Part shown: one piece after another, positions 25,318 through 34,837 of the stretch | Numbering within the stretch: position 1 is the first letter of the stretch | Layout of the letters: every line of letters starts with the position of its first letter | Program-made: the position numbers and the translations under genes | Assembly: GCF_947492535.1 (NCBI RefSeq) | Contig: NZ_CANLNH010000002.1 | Coordinates: 372,001-436,000, forward strand | Reading direction: 5' to 3' | DNA length: 64,000 nt | DNA from: an uncultured Dokdonia sp. | Lineage (GTDB): Bacteria > Bacteroidota > Bacteroidia > Flavobacteriales > Flavobacteriaceae | Notes under the pieces: model-generated | The model's database searches: none | Seen by the model: the letters and a program-made list of their open reading frames with translations, nothing else | Told to the model about the DNA's origin: nothing

Positions 25318-28300
25318 TTACACCTTAATAATAGTTACTTCTTTATTAATGTATATTAAGAATAATTGTTTTATCACAATATCCATTTCACGTAATAACA
25401 GTGCATATTGCTGTATTTGAAATGCATGAGTTTCTGAAGGAATTCCCGTTTTATAATCCATAATAACAGCATCTCCTTCAGGAAGAATTTCTATTCTATC
25501 AGGAATGTGAATTGTCCCATCGGCCGAAAGGATTTGTCGTTCATTATATACGGTATGTGCCCGAGAAAAATAAGACTGTAATTCAGCGTGATCTACAACA
25601 CTAGAAAGGATACCTCTTACCACTTCTTTTTCATCTTCAGCAATCATTCCTTCATATACAGCTTCTGTAACCGCGTGATCTATATCTTGACGGTCTATCA
25701 CTTTAGCCATTAACTCATGAATTAAGTTTCCATAAGCTATAGCGTTTTGGCGTTCTTCATTCCATAAAAACCCGGCTTTTGTAATGGTACGAATGTTATG
25801 TGATTCTTTTGAAGAAGATAAGAAAGGAATGGTTACTGCTTTTTTAGTGTCTTCTATATCATTTTGAACTTTTATTTGAGCCTCTCCATATATATATGGT
25901 TTTTCGGGCCCTTCCCAAATTCCTTCCTGATGCAGATATGCTATAAATAGATCACCAAATGTTTTTGGGTCGCTAGTGGTATTAGTTTTGAGTGCGCTTT
26001 CGCGAAAGCGTGATAAGACATACACCCGTTCTACAGCTCTGGTTAAGGCTACATATAAGATATTAATAGCGTCAAATTGTTGTTGCGAGATACGTTCTTC
26101 ATATAAAACACGCCCGTGATCGCTGTATGATGATACATCTGTTTTATGACCTATTAGTAAATGTTCAAATCCTGCAAAATCAGATGCGCTTGTAGGGTAC
26201 CAGTGGTGCTCATTACGATGTGTATACAATTCTGAATCGGCATATGGATAAATAACAACATCAAATTCCAACCCTTTTGATTTATGCACACTCATGATTT
26301 GTATGGCATCACTTTGCGGAGGTGCAACAATACTGAGTTTGTCTTTCTTTTCTTCCCAATAACTTAAAAACCCAATGAGTCCGCCATTATTTCGTTGTGT
26401 ATATTCAAAAATGGTATTGAGATATCCAAAGAGATAGGCGTCGGCTTCTTTTTCAAGATGAAAAGCACGTATGATATATTCTACACCTTCATAAAGAGGT
26501 AATGATTCAAATAAAGAAGGGGAATAGTAAATATGTTTTTCTTCCAGGCCTTTTAGAAAATCAGTTGTAGGCGCTTTTGCCCATTGATTGTAAAAGTCAT
26601 GAGTGTCTTCAATTTGAAATCTATGTGCTAAAAACGAAAGGAGTTTCAGGGTGATTTGAGGCGTATTAGGTTGTAGCTGTAATTCTAAAACGGAATGAAC
26701 AAATCGTACTGTCGGAGCACTATATATGAGTAAGCTTTCTGAAGAAACCACTTTCACTTGATGTGCAGCTAGATATTGTGCAATATGAGCCCCATGTTTA
26801 TTACTACGGGTAAGAATACAAATATCACTTTTAAGAAATCCTTGTTCTATAACCGTATTAATGATTTTTAATACTTCTTCGGGATACATTTCATCTGCAT
26901 CCTGAGTTGTTTCTGCTTCTATAAATTGTAAAGAAACGAGACCTCCTTTTCTATGATTATATCCTTGGTTATTATCAGTCTTATAAATAGAGGTATATGT
27001 TGGGTCTTTAAAAAAAGAAGAGAGGTATGTGAAAAAGCCATTATTAAAAGCAATGATTTCAGAATAGCTTCTATAATTAGTGTCTAGCTGTTCTACCGTT
27101 GTATGCTCTATAGAAAAAGGATGTATCTTATTAGAAAGATCTATGAATTGTTCGGCTTTTCCTCCACGCCATCTATAAATGGCTTGTTTTGGATCTCCAA
27201 CAAGCAATAAGCTATTCTTGACAGTATCTTGCGTCTCTGTCGTTATCGCACTATCTACTAAAGGTATTAAATTATGCCATTGCACTACCGACGTATCTTG
27301 AAACTCATCAATAAAGTAATGTACATAGCGTTCTCCAAGACGTTCGTAAATAAAAGCAGCAGGTTGTTCCCTAAGCGATTTATAAATTAAGGCATTAAAA
27401 TCAGAGATTAAAAGAATATTTTCATCTTCTTTAATTTTTTGAAGTTCTTTCTGTATCAATTGTAATACAGAAAGCGGAACTACCTTTTTTGTAAATGCAT
27501 TGACGAGTTGGTATTTATAGTATAGGTTTTTAGTTTGCTTAAAACAATCAATAAGCTGATCTCGTATACTATCTATAGCATCTTTTATAGGTTGTTTTTC
27601 TGCCTTTTTATAGAATGTATAGTTGTCAATATCTTGTTTCCATTTTGCTTTATAATCTACTTCTAGCGGGTTTTTTTGAAGTTTGACTAAGTGATTATAA
27701 AAATATTTTCCTGAAAAATGGGTTTCGTCTAGTTCTAAACTATGTAGTAGGTCTAAATGTGTTGTTGCGCTATGTTCTATACCTGCTTTAAGCGAAACTT
27801 CAAATTGAGTCAACTCCTTTTTTAAAGTATCAAAATCATCTAATGTTTTAGATTGTAATTGAGCAACATAAGGAGCATCATTTTCACTAGAAAGCAATTG
27901 AGCTATTTCATTAAGATCTCTGGTGATATCCCAACTTTTATCATCATCCGCTTTTTGAAGTGCAAATGCTACGAGAATATCAGTAATACGCTCATCTTGG
28001 CCTGCACTATCAATAAGTGCATCTACGGCTCTAGCTTGTAGTGTTTTTGTGTCTAATGATACTTCAAAATTTCCAGAGATTTCTAAATCTTTAGAAAATG
28101 TTCTTAAAATACGATGTGTTAACGTATCTATGGTTACCACATCAAAAGCAGCATAATTATGTAAAATAGCATTTAGAATGTGTGATGCTCTTTTTGCAAT
28201 GGTGGCTGGAGACAGTGCAGTTTCCTTAGCAATGGTAGCCATCATATCATGAATGGAATCTTGTTCTTTATACGTACTAAACGTATGCAGCATTTTCAAG

Positions 28301-28476
28301 ATACGTTCTTTCATTTCCTGAACCGCCTTATTGGTAAACGTGATTGCTAGAAGCTGTCTGTATTTTTTTTGGTTCTCACTTAAAAGTAAGGTCGAGATAT
28401 ACGCTTTTACTAAGCTATAGGTTTTTCCTGAGCCTGCCGAAGCATTTAATACCGTTAAACTATTTGAAGATACCAT
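25318..28476 (-). CDS. UvrD/RecB-type helicase-nuclease (AddA-like)
   Basis: 1052 residues: SF1 helicase with Walker A ASAGSGKTYS (about 12-21), DEFQDT Walker B (about 392), GDPKQAIYRWRG (about 425), and HKSKGLEFD (about 735), then a C-terminal PD-(D/E)XK nuclease with IMDYKTG (about 1018). It is the ATP-driven subunit of a RecBCD/AddAB-type end-resection complex; its probable partner is at 19735-22458. A palindrome copy at 25995-26010 is read as RFRES just after the helicase motif region (VLSRFRESA). Confidence 0.92.
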   Translation of the reverse strand: MVSSNSLTVLNASAGSGKTYSLVKAYISTLLLSENQKKYRQLLAITFTNKAVQEMKERILKMLHTFSTYKEQDSIHDMMATIAKETALSPATIAKRASHILNAILHNYAAFDVVTIDTLTHRILRTFSKDLEISGNFEVSLDTKTLQARAVDALIDSAGQDERITDILVAFALQKADDDKSWDITRDLNEIAQLLSSENDAPYVAQLQSKTLDDFDTLKKELTQFEVSLKAGIEHSATTHLDLLHSLELDETHFSGKYFYNHLVKLQKNPLEVDYKAKWKQDIDNYTFYKKAEKQPIKDAIDSIRDQLIDCFKQTKNLYYKYQLVNAFTKKVVPLSVLQLIQKELQKIKEDENILLISDFNALIYKSLREQPAAFIYERLGERYVHYFIDEFQDTSVVQWHNLIPLVDSAITTETQDTVKNSLLLVGDPKQAIYRWRGGKAEQFIDLSNKIHPFSIEHTTVEQLDTNYRSYSEIIAFNNGFFTYLSSFFKDPTYTSIYKTDNNQGYNHRKGGLVSLQFIEAETTQDADEMYPEEVLKIINTVIEQGFLKSDICILTRSNKHGAHIAQYLAAHQVKVVSSESLLIYSAPTVRFVHSVLELQLQPNTPQITLKLLSFLAHRFQIEDTHDFYNQWAKAPTTDFLKGLEEKHIYYSPSLFESLPLYEGVEYIIRAFHLEKEADAYLFGYLNTIFEYTQRNNGGLIGFLSYWEEKKDKLSIVAPPQSDAIQIMSVHKSKGLEFDVVIYPYADSELYTHRNEHHWYPTSASDFAGFEHLLIGHKTDVSSYSDHGRVLYEERISQQQFDAINILYVALTRAVERVYVLSRFRESALKTNTTSDPKTFGDLFIAYLHQEGIWEGPEKPYIYGEAQIKVQNDIEDTKKAVTIPFLSSSKESHNIRTITKAGFLWNEERQNAIAYGNLIHELMAKVIDRQDIDHAVTEAVYEGMIAEDEKEVVRGILSSVVDHAELQSYFSRAHTVYNERQILSADGTIHIPDRIEILPEGDAVIMDYKTGIPSETHAFQIQQYALLLREMDIVIKQLFLIYINKEVTIIKV
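25995..26010. repeat. TTTCGCGAAA palindrome (16 bp) in AddA-like gene
   Basis: CGCTTTCGCGAAAGCG, read on the minus strand as RFRES. Confidence 0.9.
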
Positions 28477-28509
28477 TGATTAACCCAGTATAAAGGGAGG
28501 TATAAAGAT

Positions 28510-28542
28510 AGAAAAGCTACCCGAGACGCGAGTAGCTTTTCT
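28510..28542 (-). terminator. Orphan terminator-like hairpin in a divergent gap
   Basis: An 11-bp stem (28510-28520 with 28532-28542, arm AGAAAAGCTAC) stands in the 332-bp gap between the divergent helicase and sod genes. On the minus strand it is followed by a T-rich stretch, then the helicase ATG 34 bp on. It may be a leader attenuator or the end of an unannotated small RNA; nothing else in 28543-28760 looks coding. Confidence 0.5.
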
Positions 28543-28764
28543 AAACAAACCTAACTAACCAACTTAAAATGTAAGAATGTGACTAAAACCAACACCGTTA
28601 CATATATAAAAGACGGAAGATTATCAAAAGGGTTGCTTTATTTTATAGATTTTTTATTGAAAAGATTAAAAAAGGCCCAATAATCATATGTGTTATATCA
28701 ATCCTGTCTATACCGCAATATGATATTTATAGCTGTAAGCATTTTAATTACTCTTACTATTACG

Positions 28765-28772
28765 TAACTTTG
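28765..28772 (+). promoter_or_regulatory. -7 box for sod
   Basis: TAACTTTG matches TAnnTTTG, 37 bp before the sod ATG. No good -33 box at the expected distance. Confidence 0.45.
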
Positions 28773-28808
28773 TGAACAATCGATTTATTCACTTAAAATT
28801 ATACAGAT

Positions 28809-29417
28809 ATGTCATTTGAGTTACCAAAACTGAACTATGCATATGATGCATTAGAGCCACATATAGACGCACGCACTATGGAGATACACCATAGCAAACA
28901 CCATAATGGATATACTTCGAAGCTTAATGCAGCTGTAGAGGGAACAGACTTGGCTGGAAAGACCATAGAAAATATATTGACAAATCTTGATATGTCAAAT
29001 GGAGCTGTACGTAATAACGGAGGCGGTTTTTATAACCACCGTTTATTCTGGGAAGTGATGTCTCCTGAAGGAGGTGGAGAGCCTACTGGAGAGCTTGCTA
29101 ATGCGATCAACGAAGCGTACGGAAACTTTGAAGCTTTTAAAGATGCATTTTCAAAAGCAGCAGCGACTCAGTTTGGATCTGGATGGGCATGGTTGTGTGT
29201 ACACGAAGGAGGAAAAGTAGAAGTGTGTTCAACACCAAACCAAGACAATAGTTTAATGCCAGGTGTAGGATGTGGAGGAACCCCTATCTTAGGAGTAGAT
29301 GTATGGGAACATGCGTATTACTTAAACTACCAAAACAGACGTCCAGATTATATCAATGCATTTTTTAATGTAATTAACTGGGAAGCAGTAAGCGCAAAAT
29401 ATGCAAATAACAAGTAA
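28809..29417 (+). CDS. Superoxide dismutase (Fe/Mn family)
   Basis: 202 residues; converts superoxide to hydrogen peroxide and oxygen. Metal ligands are visible: His in MEIHHSKHH, His in GFYNHRLFW, and Asp and His in [11 protein letters not shown]. The start of the protein ([16 protein letters not shown]) has no signal, so it is cytoplasmic. Fe versus Mn cannot be settled by eye. Monocistronic, with its own -7 box and terminator. Confidence 0.97.
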   Translation: MSFELPKLNYAYDALEPHIDARTMEIHHSKHHNGYTSKLNAAVEGTDLAGKTIENILTNLDMSNGAVRNNGGGFYNHRLFWEVMSPEGGGEPTGELANAINEAYGNFEAFKDAFSKAAATQFGSGWAWLCVHEGGKVEVCSTPNQDNSLMPGVGCGGTPILGVDVWEHAYYLNYQNRRPDYINAFFNVINWEAVSAKYANNK

Positions 29418-29440
29418 GAGATTACTGTTGTAAATACTGA

Positions 29441-29468
29441 AAAGCCACTCATTTGAGTGGCTTTTTTA
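29441..29468. terminator. Terminator after sod, shared with the convergent gene
   Basis: AAAGCCACTC (29441-29450), loop ATTT, GAGTGGCTTT (29455-29464), then T. Its T run overlaps the TAA of the convergent cytochrome reading frame. Confidence 0.85.
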
Positions 29469-29891
29469 ATTATGTATTTGAATATATGCTTTTAAAGCAC
29501 TGGCTTCTTTATAGCTTAAATGAGGAAATGGATTTGCTCGTGTGGAAGCATTGTGTTCAAGACTATCGAGAACTTTTTGTCCCTTTATAAACGCATGGAA
29601 TATAGAGTCTGAAGGAAATTTTTTCATAGACTCATACACAGCAGGACCAGTCGCTCTCTTATAAATTTTATGGCAAGCAGCTCAGTTCGTTTTAAATAAA
29701 ACCTTTCCTTCTATTTCTAGTTCAGTAGCTGGTTGCGGATGCATAGAAATAACACCACCACAAAAGTTGTTATTAACCGCTACAGGTTCTTCAGTAGGTT
29801 GTTCTGAATAATCAAGATTCCATAGGATATAACTTAATAATGCGATACCTATGAGTGTAACCGCATATATGAGTACGGTATTATCTTTCAT
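29466..29891 (-). pseudogene. Membrane-anchored cytochrome c interrupted by TGA at the haem-binding Cys
   Basis: The ATG at 29891 opens a frame with an N-terminal membrane anchor (residues 6-25), a linker, then GKVLFKTN-TGA-AACHKIYK, and continues without further stops to a TAA at 29466 (141 codons). The TGA (29684-29682) stands exactly at the first Cys of CxxCH, one base from TGC or TGT. After it come cytochrome-like features (ATGPAVY, a C-terminal helix ALKAYI). The usual distal Met appears to be missing (STRANPFPHLS). I take it as an inactivated gene; selenocysteine is an outside possibility. It is 1 bp from hemB and probably co-transcribed. Confidence 0.75.
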
Positions 29892-29892
29892 A

Positions 29893-30882
29893 TTATCCTA
29901 ATAATTTTACTACATCTTTTGCAAAATAACTTGCGATCATATGAGCGCCTGCTCTTTTAATGGCTGTGATTTGCTCTAGCATCACAGCATCATGATCTAA
30001 CCAACCTTGTGCAGCAGCAGCTTTCAGCATAGCATATTCCCCACTTACTTGGTATACAGCTACAGGAACATCTACAGCATCGCGTATATCACGTACAATA
30101 TCAAGATAGGCAAGTCCAGGTTTTACCATGACAATATCGGCACCCTCTTCGATGTCCATAAGCGTTTCTTTAACCGCTTCATCACGGTTTGCAAAATCCA
30201 TTTGATAGGTTTTTTTATTTTTAGGAACATCTTGTATATCTGCAGGAGCACTATCCAAAGCATCTCTAAAAGGGCCATAAAAAGCAGAAGCATATTTCGC
30301 ACTATAACTCATAATGCCTGTATTATAAAATCCTTCATCTTCTAATAAGGTTCGGATTTCAAAAATACGTCCATCCATCATATCACTAGGCGCCACAATA
30401 TCGGCTCCAGCTTTTGCATGAGATAAAGACATTTCTGCGAGAATTGCATTGGTATCATCATTTACAATCTGACCATGACCCACAACACCATCATGTCCAT
30501 AACTAGAATATGGATCTAAAGCCACATCAGTCATGACAAGCATTTCAGGACAGGCATCTTTTACTACCTTGATAGCACGTTGCATCAATCCGTCGGGGTT
30601 GATAGCTTCAGTTCCGGCATTGTCTTTTAAATTATCAGGAACTTTTACAAACAGCAATACAGATTTGAGACCCATTGCCCAAAGTGCTTTTACTTCCTTT
30701 CCAAGAAGGTCTAAACTCTGTCTATAGTAATTAGGCATCGACGGAATTTCTTCTTTAATTCCTGTGCCTTCTACGACAAACAACGGAACAATAAAGTCGT
30801 TAGGCGTGATACTAATTTCTCTTACAAGGCTTCGTATGGCCTCAGAAGTTCTTAATCTACGATTTCTTCGTAATGGATACAT
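29893..30882 (-). CDS. hemB: Delta-aminolevulinic acid dehydratase (porphobilinogen synthase)
   Basis: Joins two 5-aminolevulinate molecules into porphobilinogen. 329 residues, full length. Active-site lysines are in YSAKYASAFYGPFRDA (about 198) and MVKPGLAYLD (about 251), and the family's APSDMMDGR motif is present. It lies apart from the main hem cluster (36.4-43 kb), and the helicase gene is divergent from it. Confidence 0.97.
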   Translation of the reverse strand: MYPLRRNRRLRTSEAIRSLVREISITPNDFIVPLFVVEGTGIKEEIPSMPNYYRQSLDLLGKEVKALWAMGLKSVLLFVKVPDNLKDNAGTEAINPDGLMQRAIKVVKDACPEMLVMTDVALDPYSSYGHDGVVGHGQIVNDDTNAILAEMSLSHAKAGADIVAPSDMMDGRIFEIRTLLEDEGFYNTGIMSYSAKYASAFYGPFRDALDSAPADIQDVPKNKKTYQMDFANRDEAVKETLMDIEEGADIVMVKPGLAYLDIVRDIRDAVDVPVAVYQVSGEYAMLKAAAAQGWLDHDAVMLEQITAIKRAGAHMIASYFAKDVVKLLG

Positions 30883-30949
30883 AAAATACTGTATTTTGCT
30901 ATTCCTTATTATAGTGCAAATTTACCAAATTAAAAATCGAGTCTGTAGT

Positions 30950-33613
30950 TTGATATCATTACAAAAAACCTTTCAGTTTAAATATGAGTGGCGTAGTTAT
31001 CAACGTCGCTTTCTAGAAGGGTTTGATACTCATTTTGAAGATCGTCATTTACATGTTGTTGCTCCACCAGGTTCTGGAAAAACGGTGCTAGGTTTAGAAA
31101 TGATACGACGTGTAGATCAGAAGACAATCGTATTTGCCCCAACGTTAACTATACGAAATCAATGGGAAGAACGCATGTTTGAATGTTTTGTAGATAAGGG
31201 GCGTTGTGATATTCCGCTTTCGCGAAATATAAAACAGCCCGCACATATTACGTTTTCAACCTATCAATCATTACACGCATTTTTTAAAAATGAAATGGAG
31301 AGTGATGGAGAGAAACTTGTGGGTTTTTTCGCGAAAGCGGGCATAAAAAATATCGTATTAGATGAAGCACATCATCTTAAAAACGAATGGTGGAAACCGC
31401 TGTTTGCTTTAAAAGCATTACCTGAATGCTCCTTAATCGCCCTTACGGCAACGCCACCCTATGATAGTGAGCAACGCGAAATTGCTAAGTATTTTGAATT
31501 ATGCGGCCCTATTGATGTAGAGATTGGTGTGCCAGAATTAGTCAAAGAAGGAAATTTGTGTCCGCATCAAGATTATATCCATTTTTCACAACCAGATGAA
31601 GCACAAGTACAATATATCATTGCGTATAGAATGAAGTTAATGACTTTCATTAATAACCTTGTAGCCGACGTAGCGTTTAAAAATTTCATCCTTCAACATC
31701 CTTTTTACACCCAAACTTCTGAGGAATTAGAAGCTATTTATGACCATTCCGATCTGTATGCAGCCATGTTGATTTACTTGAATGCCACAAAAACAGAAAT
31801 TCCTTTAGAAAAATTGGAAGTTCTAGGTGTTAAAAGTAAAAAAGCAATCATTCCTGATTTTACCTACACCTGGGTGACTTCGTTACTACAACCGTTGTTG
31901 GTTGAGCATAGAGAGGCATTATTTGAGCATGAGGCATTACTTTCAAGTATCGAAAAAGAACTACGAAAAATAGGAGCTTTTCATAAGAAGCGTGTTCATC
32001 TGGAAGGAAAGAACGAACTCTATAAATCCTTAGCACAAAGCCCTAACAAACTCAAAAGCATACAAGAGATTATAGCTTTTGAGTCAGCACAATTAAAAAC
32101 CGGTTTACGTGCAGTTGTACTTGCCGATTATATACGGAAAGAGTTTTTAGATACTCCTGAAGAGCAATTGAACACGATTAATAAGTTAGGTGTTGTTCCA
32201 ATATTTCAATATTTAAAAGCTTCTTTAAGGCGAGATCCTGAAAAATGGCAAGCTACCAATAGACAAGAGAAACTAGCTGTTCTGACAGGAACTTTAGTTA
32301 TTATACATGACCGTATGCGATCTCATTTGGATGCTGCTATTCCTTCAGATTATTATTCGGTAGCGCCTTTGGGAGAAACAGACTTTTTAATTATCACGCC
32401 CAGAGAAAAAGGAAAAAGTCAGATTGTAAGCGTGATGACAGAGCTGTTTGAAAAAGGACATATAGAAGTATTGATAGGGACTACATCTTTATTAGGCGAA
32501 GGATGGGATGCGCCTGCCATTAATACGCTAGTGCTAGCTTCTTATGTTGGGTCTTTTGTGATGTCTAATCAGATGCGAGGGAGAGCCATAAGAGTACTTG
32601 CAAAAAATCCAGATAAGGTAGCATCTGTATGGCATCTCGGATGTATTGACCCTACAGTTGCAGACGGAGGAGAAGATATTAAAAAGTTATATAAAAGATT
32701 TGAGGCTTTTTGTGGTGTTTCTCTTACAGGTAATCCTTTTATAGAAAATGGTGTTGATCGTTTTGCGATTCCTAAAGAGCATTTAGATAAAGACACTCTT
32801 AATACACAGATGTTTTCATTTGCGGCACAACGCCAAGAAGTAAAAAGTAGATGGGATATAGCAATTGCTAAAGGGAATATTCTCGTAAGAGAATTAAAGC
32901 TAAATTTAGAGAATCTTAAAGGAAGATCAGGACAGAAGAAAGTATACTATAAAGATGTAGTAAAATATACCTTTATTGAGTTAGTCACACTCGCAACGTT
33001 TACATTACCAGAACTGTTTTTTAAAAATTTAGGCACCTTTTTATCCCGTGGAGCATTATACTTTTTTTATGCGATACTTTCTGGGTTGGCTATTCTTTTT
33101 CTTCCTAAAACGTATAAGGCAATTGTACTTTACATAAAATATGGGCGTATTGATAAACAACTCTATAAAATAGGACAGGCACTTCTTAAGACAATGTATG
33201 ATAAACACCAGATTATAACACCTATATCACACATACAATTACAAATAGAAAAATTTGATACAGGAGAGGTTTCTTGTTTTATATATGGTGCGACTGCCAA
33301 AGAGGAGTTATTGTTTGTAAATAATCTAGAAGAAATCGTTGAAAGAATAGATAGTCCAAGATATATGATCGCTCAGTCTGGCTGGTTACAACGCAAATTT
33401 GGCTTTTCAAATTATTTTGCTGTGCCTGCTGTTTTTGCAGAGCGTAAAGAAGATGCCTTGCTGTTTTTTAACTATTGGAAAATCTATAAAGGATCTGCTA
33501 AGTTAATTTTTACTAGAAATACAGAAGGTCGTAAAAAACTATTAAAAGCACGTTTCCATTACTTAAATACGGAAGGTGGTTTTAAAACAAAGACGGCAGC
33601 TATTTGGAAGTGA
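30950..33613 (+). CDS. SF2 DEAH-type helicase with C-terminal membrane segments
   Basis: Walker A APPGSGKTVLG, Walker B VLDEAHHL, motif III ALTATPP and motif VI QMRGRAIR define a superfamily 2 helicase of the restriction/repair (ResIII-like) type. After about residue 680, two hydrophobic stretches (TLATFTLPELFF and FFYAILSGLAILFLP) suggest membrane anchoring, which is odd for a helicase. No ATG fits: the one at 30836 lies inside hemB. TTG at 30950 begins right before the conserved YEWRSYQRRF segment and gives 887 residues. Two palindrome copies lie at 31214 and 31327. Its 3' end is duplicated in degraded form at 36129-36266. Confidence 0.8.
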   Translation: MISLQKTFQFKYEWRSYQRRFLEGFDTHFEDRHLHVVAPPGSGKTVLGLEMIRRVDQKTIVFAPTLTIRNQWEERMFECFVDKGRCDIPLSRNIKQPAHITFSTYQSLHAFFKNEMESDGEKLVGFFAKAGIKNIVLDEAHHLKNEWWKPLFALKALPECSLIALTATPPYDSEQREIAKYFELCGPIDVEIGVPELVKEGNLCPHQDYIHFSQPDEAQVQYIIAYRMKLMTFINNLVADVAFKNFILQHPFYTQTSEELEAIYDHSDLYAAMLIYLNATKTEIPLEKLEVLGVKSKKAIIPDFTYTWVTSLLQPLLVEHREALFEHEALLSSIEKELRKIGAFHKKRVHLEGKNELYKSLAQSPNKLKSIQEIIAFESAQLKTGLRAVVLADYIRKEFLDTPEEQLNTINKLGVVPIFQYLKASLRRDPEKWQATNRQEKLAVLTGTLVIIHDRMRSHLDAAIPSDYYSVAPLGETDFLIITPREKGKSQIVSVMTELFEKGHIEVLIGTTSLLGEGWDAPAINTLVLASYVGSFVMSNQMRGRAIRVLAKNPDKVASVWHLGCIDPTVADGGEDIKKLYKRFEAFCGVSLTGNPFIENGVDRFAIPKEHLDKDTLNTQMFSFAAQRQEVKSRWDIAIAKGNILVRELKLNLENLKGRSGQKKVYYKDVVKYTFIELVTLATFTLPELFFKNLGTFLSRGALYFFYAILSGLAILFLPKTYKAIVLYIKYGRIDKQLYKIGQALLKTMYDKHQIITPISHIQLQIEKFDTGEVSCFIYGATAKEELLFVNNLEEIVERIDSPRYMIAQSGWLQRKFGFSNYFAVPAVFAERKEDALLFFNYWKIYKGSAKLIFTRNTEGRKKLLKARFHYLNTEGGFKTKTAAIWK
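31214..31227. repeat. TTTCGCGAAA palindrome, right arm lost
   Basis: CCGCTTTCGCGAAA, read as PLSRN in the helicase. Confidence 0.85.
31327..31340. repeat. TTTCGCGAAA palindrome, left arm lost
   Basis: TTTCGCGAAAGCGG, read as FFAKAG, directly before the Walker B strand of the helicase. Confidence 0.85.
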
Positions 33614-33615
33614 TG

Positions 33616-34830
33616 TTACTTAAAAATATTTGCAGTCCATGTAAATATAACCATGATTAAGAAAGCGGCACCTCCTATTGTGGCAATACTGCTTGTGAAT
33701 AAGAATCCAAAAATCCCTATACATATAATAAGTGCGCCTACAGAAATTCCAAAATAGCGTGCCTTCTTGGAGTATTCCAGAAAAGCTCTTGGTAATGGGA
33801 TTAAAGCAGATAAACTAGCGATAGCCAGAGGGAGAAAATAATCTATTTTAAGAGTATAAAACACAAGAATAGATAGGAGTCCAAGGGTGATTAATCCAGT
33901 AAAAAAATAACCACTTAATTGTTCTTTGCTACTTAATAGATATTTCCCATAGGAGTTAAAACCTAAGATAGCATTGGACATAGGTTCCATAATCCAACTT
34001 CCTAACGCAAATAATAAATAAGCAATAAGAAGAGGAATTGCTAAGTATGTAAGGCCATTTGCACTTAAAAACTTAAATGAGAAGCGATACACTATATAAA
34101 TTCCTATGAGAATTCCCCATTGGTTTTTTGTAGATTGTTTACTAATCCAAAAAGAGTATTTTAAATAATTACGATAGATAAAATTTTTTGCTTTTAGGGC
34201 AGTACTCATGCCTTCTCTAGCATACTGATAATTAGGATCGATTTGTAATGCTTCTTTAAAGTGAGATAATGCGGTATCTATTTTATTGTTTTCAAGAGCT
34301 ACCCAACCCACATTTGCATGCGAATAAGAATCTTCAGGATTTTCAAATAAAATATCTTCAATAGTATGCCCTGCTTCTGATACGCGATTTAACTTTGTAA
34401 GTAATTGTGCTCTTATATTAAGACAAAAGCTATTTTTAGGATCTATATGTAAACCTTCATTAGCATTTTCTAATCCTTCTTCATACTTTTTTAATTGGAG
34501 AAGTATTGCAGCTTTAAACCCAAAGTAATTCGAATCATAAGGATCTATTGAGATCGCTTCATTAATGTTTTGTAATGCTTCTTGTTCTTGATCTTGTTGT
34601 AAAGCGATGCGCGCTTTTAGATAGAAGACATCTTGATCATTTGGAGATTCAGAAAGTAATCCCTCTGCAAGGTCTGCTGCTTTTTTATATTCAGAAAGCA
34701 TATAATAAGACTGTGCCAGATAAAATCTACTTTCCCAATTTTTTAAATCTTTTGCAAAATACGTAACCGCATCTTGATATCTGCCTAATTCATATAATTG
34801 TACTCCTCTCAGTAAATCTGATGATTCCAT
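33616..34830 (-). CDS. TPR protein with C-terminal membrane domain
   Basis: 404 residues: about five tetratricopeptide repeats (residues 1-195, e.g. QYAREGMS after SHANVGWVALENNKIDTAL), then four to six membrane helices (about 225-404). It is 7 bp downstream of the TPR/AAA+ gene and surely co-transcribed. The TPR part probably recruits the AAA+ protein to the membrane. No family with known function is recognised. Confidence 0.78.
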   Translation of the reverse strand: MESSDLLRGVQLYELGRYQDAVTYFAKDLKNWESRFYLAQSYYMLSEYKKAADLAEGLLSESPNDQDVFYLKARIALQQDQEQEALQNINEAISIDPYDSNYFGFKAAILLQLKKYEEGLENANEGLHIDPKNSFCLNIRAQLLTKLNRVSEAGHTIEDILFENPEDSYSHANVGWVALENNKIDTALSHFKEALQIDPNYQYAREGMSTALKAKNFIYRNYLKYSFWISKQSTKNQWGILIGIYIVYRFSFKFLSANGLTYLAIPLLIAYLLFALGSWIMEPMSNAILGFNSYGKYLLSSKEQLSGYFFTGLITLGLLSILVFYTLKIDYFLPLAIASLSALIPLPRAFLEYSKKARYFGISVGALIICIGIFGFLFTSSIATIGGAAFLIMVIFTWTANIFK

Positions 34831-34837
34831 CGTATTC

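Noticed and set aside
30764-30949. Upstream extension of the helicase frame with an ATG inside hemB
   Set aside because: It lies antisense in hemB's first codons and has no helicase-like residues; the domain begins after 30950.
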